Positions 57,801-62,189 of a stretch of DNA of 62,189 nt are shown here, one piece after another (the stretch's first letter is position 1; every line of letters begins with the position of its first letter). The notes beneath the pieces are model-generated. The model ran no database searches. It had not been told where the DNA came from and worked only from the letters and a program-made list of their open reading frames with translations. A program made the position numbers and the translations under genes. Source of the stretch: an uncultured Bacteroidales bacterium (lineage in GTDB: Bacteria; Bacteroidota; Bacteroidia; Bacteroidales; UBA932); NCBI GenBank assembly GCA_905233655.1, contig CAJOCS010000007.1, positions 21,358 to 83,546 of the forward strand, in the 5' to 3' direction.

Positions 57801-60800
57801 GGTCACCGTCCAGTATGACAGTCTTGACTATCCCGTAAGGGTGGAAGAGACATACCAAAGGGGCGGAATGACAGACCTTATACGAGTAGAAAGTGTTCAG
57901 TACAGCCACAGCAACACTTCCTCGAAGTATGTTCTTGGCCATCCATCCTCCACTGTCGTGTCGAGTGAACGAGACGGAAGCTCTTCTACGCGCTGGTTTG
58001 AAAGGACTGCAATAACCTATGATTCCGGATTTCATCCTTTGACGAGCGAACAGTCGGTATCCCTTGACTCGGTTCTTTTCAGCATCGTATCCAAACAGCG
58101 GTGGACATATGACAGCCATGGTAATGTACTTACGGAGATGTCGGCTCCATACAACTCTGTGGAGTATGTAGGGAAGAGTTACGGATATGACGCATCGGGA
58201 CGGCATTTGACATCATCGGCCGATGCTCTTGGAAGGGTCACGACCTATTCCGGATTCAATGTGTATGGAAGCCCTTCGACGGTCACTGATTACCTCAATC
58301 ATAGCAGTCACATTTATTACGATACCTGGGGCAGGACAAGCCGCAGTACACGACCAGATAGCGGTGTTGACTCTACGGCCTTGGCCTGGGGAGGAGAAGG
58401 CCTGTATCGGATTACAAGAACCCAGACCGGAGCTCCGGACACGATGACCGACTGCGATGCCTTTGGCCGCGAGGTCCTTCGCTCTACCAAACGCTTCGAT
58501 GGCAATTGGCAAAAGGTGAGGACAAGCTATGACCAGCGTGGTCTCGTTATGCTTGTGACGCTTCCTTACAGGGGTAATACCTGGTCGTATTTCAACAAGT
58601 ATGAGTATGACTATTACGGGCGTCCGACTTTATTGGAGGAAGCTTCCGGGAAACAGACTCACTGGTCTTATCAGGGAACAGCCATCACAGAGATAAGGGA
58701 TACCGTTGCGATTACCCGAACAACGAACGCAAGTGGAGATCTTATCATGACTACCGATGCCGGTGGGGTGGTGTCGTATGTTCTGAGGGACGACGGCCAG
58801 CCATCATCGGTAACGGCACCTGGCAACGTCGCGACATTGTTTACATACGACTCCCTTGGCAGGAGGAAGTCAATCGTTGACCCCAGCGCCGGATCGCGGA
58901 CCGATTCGCTGGTGTGGAACCCGGACGGAACTTCCGTCCAGATACATATCAATCCCAACGGTACGGTAAGAACCTATAGGGATAAGTACGGCAGGGTAAC
59001 ACTTGTGGAACGCCCCGGGGAGTATAATACCACATACACATACAATGGTCACGGCAATGTCAGTGCGGTTCAGTCTACCAATGGTACCGGGACACAGTAT
59101 ACTTATGACGGATTTGACCGCGTGGTGACATTGAGAGAGGGCGCCCCGGACAACAAGTTCCTGCTAAAGGTGTTCAACTACGGAAGCGGAAGCGTGTTGA
59201 ACAGCATCCAGTACATTTCTCAAGGCGGGCCCATTACCACGGAGTCATATAGTTATGCCAATGGTCATAACAGCGGTATCAGCCTGAATAACGGCACTGT
59301 GGTGTGGAGTCTGGTGAGTGAGAACGACCTTGGCTTGCCGACGGAGATAACGAGCGGAACCATAAGCCGCGAATATGGTTACACTGCTTTCGGCCTGCCC
59401 ACCTTCAGGAAGATGGCGGGAGGTGCGCTTCAGCATTTCACCTATCAGTTCGAAGTCTCGACCGGCAACCTTCTGATGCGAAGCGACGTGGTCAACGGCC
59501 AAACAGAGACCTTCGGCTATGATGCGCTCAACCGGCTTGTCTACATCGGCAACCGTCAGATATCTTATGCGTCGAACGGCAATGTGCTTTCCGTTGGCGG
59601 CGTTGGAACTATGGAGTACGGCAGCATCGCCAATCCGTATCAGATAAGCGCGTTTACTCCTTCTGCCGATGGGCTTGTCCCCGATCGTCAGCAGAGTGTG
59701 ACCTACACCGGTTTTGACCGCCCTTCGTCCATAATTGAGGGTGGACGCAGCGCCTCGTTCGTCTATGATGCCGATGGCGCCCGTAGAAAGATGACAGTTG
59801 CGGACAGTACTGGCACACTCTTAACCCGTTACTACCTTGGAGGGCGCTATGAGTATGATCAGACTTCCGGAGGCGGAAGTGTCGAGCGTCTCTACCTCGG
59901 AGGAGATACGTATTCCGCTCCCATGGTATACCGTCGTGAGAACGGTGGCAGCTGGACGGCTTATAATATAGGCCGGGACTACCTTGGCAATATAACTCAC
60001 ATCGCCACCACAGGCGGAACGCTGGTGGCCGAGTACAGCTACGACCCCTGGGGACGCCTGCGTGACCCGGAGACACTTTCCATCTATGCATGCGGCTGCG
60101 AGCCGGAACTATTCCTCGGCCGCGGCTTTACCGGCCATGAGCATCTCGCGTGGTTCGGACTAGTTAACATGAATGCCCGCCTGTACGATCCCGTGCTGTG
60201 CCGTTTTCTCAGTCCCGACCCCTACGTCCAGGCTCCCGACTTTACCCAGAGTTTCAACCGCTACACCTATGCTCTGAATAATCCACTGAGGTATGTGGAT
60301 GAGAATGGAGAGTGGTGGCATATCTTAATAGGGGCTTTAATAGGGGGAATTGAGAATGTCATAATGAATTGGTCTTCGATAAAGGGGCAAAACCCTTGGA
60401 TTGGAATAGGCTATTTTTGTGTTGGTGCAGGAGTTGGGGCATTGTCGGCGGCAGGTGCGGGATGGGCTGCCGGTGCCACGAAGGCAGCTGGTGTTTGGGC
60501 TGGCGCTTTAATTGGGGCTGGAGCAGGGGCCGTATCGGGTTCAGCGACAAACTCGGTAAAAACAATCGGTAATAACCTGTTGTCGGGGAAAGAATGGAAT
60601 GATGGCCTTGGCGAATCTGCGATATCCGGGGCAATCTCGGGAGCAATTTCCGGGGCGATTTCCGGGTCAATAAGGGGGTATAAGTTTGCGAAACAGAAAG
60701 GTGCAAATCCCTGGACTAATAGGGTTAAAGGTACAGAGAAGGTTTTTGAACGGGAAGTAAAGGAGGGTCTCCCGATACAGAAAAATACAAATGAGTATTG

Positions 60801-61206
60801 CTATGCACATGCTGCTGCATATGCAGATTCGGGGCATGGTAATCATACGGTTGAAGAGTTCATCGCGTATAAAAAAAATGCTTTAGGTGCGGACGTTGAC
60901 GGACTAAAAATATTGTCAGAGGCGGTATTATTGGAACAGGGGGAAATGAGTGAACTCAAGAATGATAAACTACTTAAGGTTTGTGGCTCCTTATTAAATC
61001 CTCGAGATGAAATAATGGCAACAATATATAGCGGAGACGGCAAATTTCACTGGGTAAACGTCTTTAGAATAGCTGTTTCTGAAAGACTTAGCTGGTTTGG
61101 CGGAGGAAGCTCCGTTTCAGCATATTCAATATCGTTTTGGAATCCGGCAACCGGTCTTAAGGAGACAGCGTCATCAATATTTTTCTTAAAGGTATATCGG
61201 TTTTAA
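54871..61206 (+). CDS. Exported RHS/YD-repeat protein with a papain-like C-terminal tip
   Basis: 2111 residues. Signal peptide in MNARTHTIVFRSLVSLLLSV to about residue 28. A SpvB/TcB-like region (FLVYNSQGGHGYGGYGWDLG) precedes FG-GAP-like calcium loops at about residues 500, 630, 680 and 729 (DADGDGVDE, DIDGDSRTE, DVNADGYMD, DINRDGYPD). Many YD repeats follow to about 1760. The RHS core ends with CRFLSPDPYVQAPDFTQSFN (about 1776) and NRYTYALNNPLRYVDENGEW. The variable tip has a Gly/Ala-rich hydrophobic part (about 1830-1910), then a domain with Cys1977 (NEYCYAHAAAY), His2060 (GKFHWVNVF) and Asn2091 (FWNPATG), the layout of papain/C39-like peptidases. A polymorphic-toxin role is inferred. Confidence 0.88.
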   Translation: MNARTHTIVFRSLVSLLLSVVCVLSYAQSYSIQYSHGASGDRTWRSAHIPITPQRGVPPTVDTLLLRDWWFPLVDDSDTRYSYTAYNDLTESSLFVRSFAEKEAYLRLMMEDVVSLKPIPPGRTSLDLSAYDVGEIELAYGLSPSGARTYSIPILTAPDIRYAPSVFLVYNSQGGHGYGGYGWDLGGISEIRLVSKTPYYDDTIVGASALDTAAVFTLDGVRLVRNDDPSTSADYKLVTSSGRVLASPHTNSQGYVMWFDVLYPDGTVAKYGTGENVSYQMPSYPIVRSTNLDGDRIEYTYTVDSVDGNHTLTGISYGFNTQGVASGVLTFTSSQQSAYSYYAGKKVLRSPRLTQIASSSGGVTLYTYGFTYESVFGASLLTGVSLTNSAGHQLPPLAFTYGHTISPHTGPDSLKVGHSVELDNTFYQLSNMMLLRRGKFVDGNYNDGLLSYINYPVYSQVSSYVFECGYPVPNPVMYLPSISEVNSVELYPITGSGFQTLEAVDADGDGVDEIVEVYSGTTSSLGTSLNIKIRGWLNSSDAFVQEASYSVFLPGAINIGLSPSPYRRTYRWGDFVGNGKVQLLVVNYYDNGYGCSQTPDFTLIDLSSGTILYEDYVFDLLPADDGMLLCMDIDGDSRTELCHATPVGLQIYRYGNGDFTQVMSFTSITSTLLATGKVYMADVNADGYMDFLRSGLAGGKWNFYLNTGAALESKLITITSAGANDGFFFMDINRDGYPDLIKLTGTSMTYFLNIDGSSFSSGQNAGTNITDVRGILPSNVMDYTSMSSFVKVNDLYIQEYDFTSYVPEVRNLVQSRDSYGKIIRNTYGYLPQSALLWTENPSGIDHSSGYQLRALPVYVLKGAKGQTSDGVGAQVYMQDTYAWSDAVINTRGLGFCGFSKIRTASFLEDIYTIDVQRFIPQKAGVPFSEESFLWSENTLPFVSHTYYYDNHSTTYGKLSPRLLMSEENDRLRGVVKTVTVQYDSLDYPVRVEETYQRGGMTDLIRVESVQYSHSNTSSKYVLGHPSSTVVSSERDGSSSTRWFERTAITYDSGFHPLTSEQSVSLDSVLFSIVSKQRWTYDSHGNVLTEMSAPYNSVEYVGKSYGYDASGRHLTSSADALGRVTTYSGFNVYGSPSTVTDYLNHSSHIYYDTWGRTSRSTRPDSGVDSTALAWGGEGLYRITRTQTGAPDTMTDCDAFGREVLRSTKRFDGNWQKVRTSYDQRGLVMLVTLPYRGNTWSYFNKYEYDYYGRPTLLEEASGKQTHWSYQGTAITEIRDTVAITRTTNASGDLIMTTDAGGVVSYVLRDDGQPSSVTAPGNVATLFTYDSLGRRKSIVDPSAGSRTDSLVWNPDGTSVQIHINPNGTVRTYRDKYGRVTLVERPGEYNTTYTYNGHGNVSAVQSTNGTGTQYTYDGFDRVVTLREGAPDNKFLLKVFNYGSGSVLNSIQYISQGGPITTESYSYANGHNSGISLNNGTVVWSLVSENDLGLPTEITSGTISREYGYTAFGLPTFRKMAGGALQHFTYQFEVSTGNLLMRSDVVNGQTETFGYDALNRLVYIGNRQISYASNGNVLSVGGVGTMEYGSIANPYQISAFTPSADGLVPDRQQSVTYTGFDRPSSIIEGGRSASFVYDADGARRKMTVADSTGTLLTRYYLGGRYEYDQTSGGGSVERLYLGGDTYSAPMVYRRENGGSWTAYNIGRDYLGNITHIATTGGTLVAEYSYDPWGRLRDPETLSIYACGCEPELFLGRGFTGHEHLAWFGLVNMNARLYDPVLCRFLSPDPYVQAPDFTQSFNRYTYALNNPLRYVDENGEWWHILIGALIGGIENVIMNWSSIKGQNPWIGIGYFCVGAGVGALSAAGAGWAAGATKAAGVWAGALIGAGAGAVSGSATNSVKTIGNNLLSGKEWNDGLGESAISGAISGAISGAISGSIRGYKFAKQKGANPWTNRVKGTEKVFEREVKEGLPIQKNTNEYCYAHAAAYADSGHGNHTVEEFIAYKKNALGADVDGLKILSEAVLLEQGEMSELKNDKLLKVCGSLLNPRDEIMATIYSGDGKFHWVNVFRIAVSERLSWFGGGSSVSAYSISFWNPATGLKETASSIFFLKVYRF

Positions 61207-61222
61207 TTTAGAGAACAAGGGG

Positions 61223-61852
61223 ATGTGTTACATAAAGATAGTCGTAGTCTTGTTTTTTGCGTGTTTTAATAAAGAAACAGATTATACACAAAAATTTATT
61301 CACAGGTTTATAACGCAGTATAACAGAGAGACCCATCGCCGTCCGACAGATACGCTTTTTTATATTCCTCAGATAATGAACCTATCTGATTCCAGAAGAT
61401 TCCATCGACTTAGTATCAGTGAAAAAAGAATACGTTTATTTGAAGTATTAACCAGGAAGAGGCTTTTTTTTGAATACGAATTTGCATATGACACCCAAAA
61501 TGAAACCTTCTTTTTCAATGTAGGAAGAGGAGCCTTTGATTACTTTGATAATAAAAGAAGAAATGTTGTTTTAAGGCCACCTGAAACATCAGTTCCTTAT
61601 CACGAGGGTTTTATTAAGGAGCAGAAAGCCATAATCAAATATATACATGAAAGTAGTCCTGACTATATGTTTTCAATTTTTGAAATAGATGGAGTAGATT
61701 ATCGTATTTATTGGGCACTGAAAGGTGGAAGGCTTTTCGCATTAGAGTATTATGCAGAAAAGGGGACCATATGTGAGTATAATGCCATTGAATACATTAA
61801 TACCATTGCACCAGATTATGTTTTTGATGTCGGTTTACGATTACTGATGTGA
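61223..61852 (+). CDS. Candidate immunity protein of the RHS tip (exported)
   Basis: 209 residues, starting 16 nt after the RHS stop. The N-terminus MCYIKIVVVLFFACFNKE is a short signal, perhaps with a lipobox Cys at 14, so the protein probably acts in the periplasm. The rest is aromatic- and charge-rich (RLFFEYEFAYDTQNETFFFN, YRIYWALKGGRLFALEYYAE) with no recognised domain. It is much more AT-rich than the RHS core. Position right after a variable RHS tip is where immunity genes lie. A shorter paralogue follows it. Function is inferred from context only. Confidence 0.6.
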   Translation: MCYIKIVVVLFFACFNKETDYTQKFIHRFITQYNRETHRRPTDTLFYIPQIMNLSDSRRFHRLSISEKRIRLFEVLTRKRLFFEYEFAYDTQNETFFFNVGRGAFDYFDNKRRNVVLRPPETSVPYHEGFIKEQKAIIKYIHESSPDYMFSIFEIDGVDYRIYWALKGGRLFALEYYAEKGTICEYNAIEYINTIAPDYVFDVGLRLLM

Positions 61853-61909
61853 AATCGATACTTGTCATCATTAAAGAGAAGAGCACCATTAAGGTTTATC
61901 GGTATTGAT

Positions 61910-62095
61910 ATGAAGCGCTTAGTAATAATAGTTTCATTGGTGTTGTCTTTGTGTATTTCCGGATATGCACAGACAATCAATGATTTTGTCCGACATTTCA
62001 AAAGCGCGTATGCAATCAAACAGGAAACCATTTATACAGACACCTCGCTTATATGCGTTCCAACGATAATGAACCTGTCGCTATCAAAGGTATAG
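61910..62095 (+). pseudogene. Truncated paralogue of the candidate immunity gene
   Basis: 61 residues from the ATG at 61910 with its own signal peptide (MKRLVIIVSLVLSLCISGYA). It aligns with the previous protein: FVRHFKSAYAIKQET against FIHRFITQYNRETHR, then TDTSLICVPTIMNLS against TDTLFYIPQIMNLS. It stops where the other continues for about 155 more residues, and no other frame downstream continues the match. Probably the remnant of a second immunity gene cut by recombination at about 62085-62095. Confidence 0.6.
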
Positions 62096-62189
62096 TGGCC
62101 TCCTCTGGTTGGACAGGGTTAAGCCCTTGTTAAGTCAATCTCTCCTCGGAGCAGAGCCCTCCCTATAGGTGGTGCTCTGCGTCCTGGAC
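62096..62189. other. Right-edge DNA of different composition
   Basis: Just after the truncated paralogue the sequence becomes GC-rich. It contains a 7-bp inverted repeat GCAGAGC/GCTCTGC (about 62151-62180). No reading frame could be recognised in the 94 bases. It may be the border of an unrelated insert or another RHS cassette. Confidence 0.3.

Noticed and set aside
1..62189. tRNA, rRNA or classic riboswitch genes
   Set aside because: The intergenic gaps were read on both strands and no cloverleaf, rRNA or known riboswitch core was recognised. This was by eye, so a small RNA could be missed.

Overview
The window looks like a chromosome segment from the Bacteroidota, most likely the order Bacteroidales. 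The evidence is a SusC/SusD pair, a DUF4249/TonB-receptor operon, DUF4954 and DUF5106 proteins, a Bacteroidetes-type glycyl-tRNA synthetase, few Shine-Dalgarno sequences, and many promoters of the Bacteroidetes form TTTG-N19/20-TAnnTTTG. Base composition is moderately GC-rich, except for AT-rich intergenic stretches and an AT-rich tail after about 60.3 kb. No tRNA or rRNA gene was seen.

Layout. (1) 1-9 kb, housekeeping: an overlapping minus-strand operon sufS-sufE-sufT-folK-glyS-DUF4838 (the last cut by the left edge), divergent ruvA, then ybeY-mnmG divergent from hflX. (2) 9-22 kb, outer-membrane uptake on the minus strand: a susC-susD-surface lipoprotein operon, then a TonB receptor-DUF4249-MG2-like operon. 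(3) 22-26 kb: frdA-frdB without an adjacent cytochrome b gene, then ruvB. (4) About 26.0-26.23 kb: an AT-rich divergent intergenic region with five exact TTATCAACA boxes. Gene orientation flips here, from 17 of 19 genes on minus to the left to 19 of 21 on plus to the right, so this is a candidate replication origin. (5) 26-36.7 kb: mfd, coaX, a frameshifted outer-membrane protein gene, a TPR protein, lptC, ppiD, ychF. (6) 36.7-39.3 kb: a 51-bp palindromic tandem array, a GC-rich hairpin-filled stretch, a RAYT/Y1-type HUH transposase, and an endonuclease/phosphatase gene translationally coupled to it. (7) 39.4-54.8 kb: galK, a CpXC protein, a large predicted metallopeptidase/beta-barrel protein, a DUF5106 thioredoxin-like lipoprotein, galM, a glycosyltransferase, a YfhO membrane protein, mutS (split by a frameshift), DUF4954. 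(8) 54.9-62.1 kb: a 2111-residue exported RHS/YD-repeat protein whose variable C-terminal tip resembles a papain-like cysteine peptidase, followed by an exported candidate immunity protein and a truncated paralogue of it.

The most interesting parts are the RHS polymorphic-toxin-like locus, the RAYT beside a palindromic array, and the candidate oriC. Two frameshifts (an outer-membrane protein gene and mutS) are either real lesions or consensus errors. Six genes have a -7 box ending only 4-6 nt before the ATG, which suggests leaderless or nearly leaderless transcripts.
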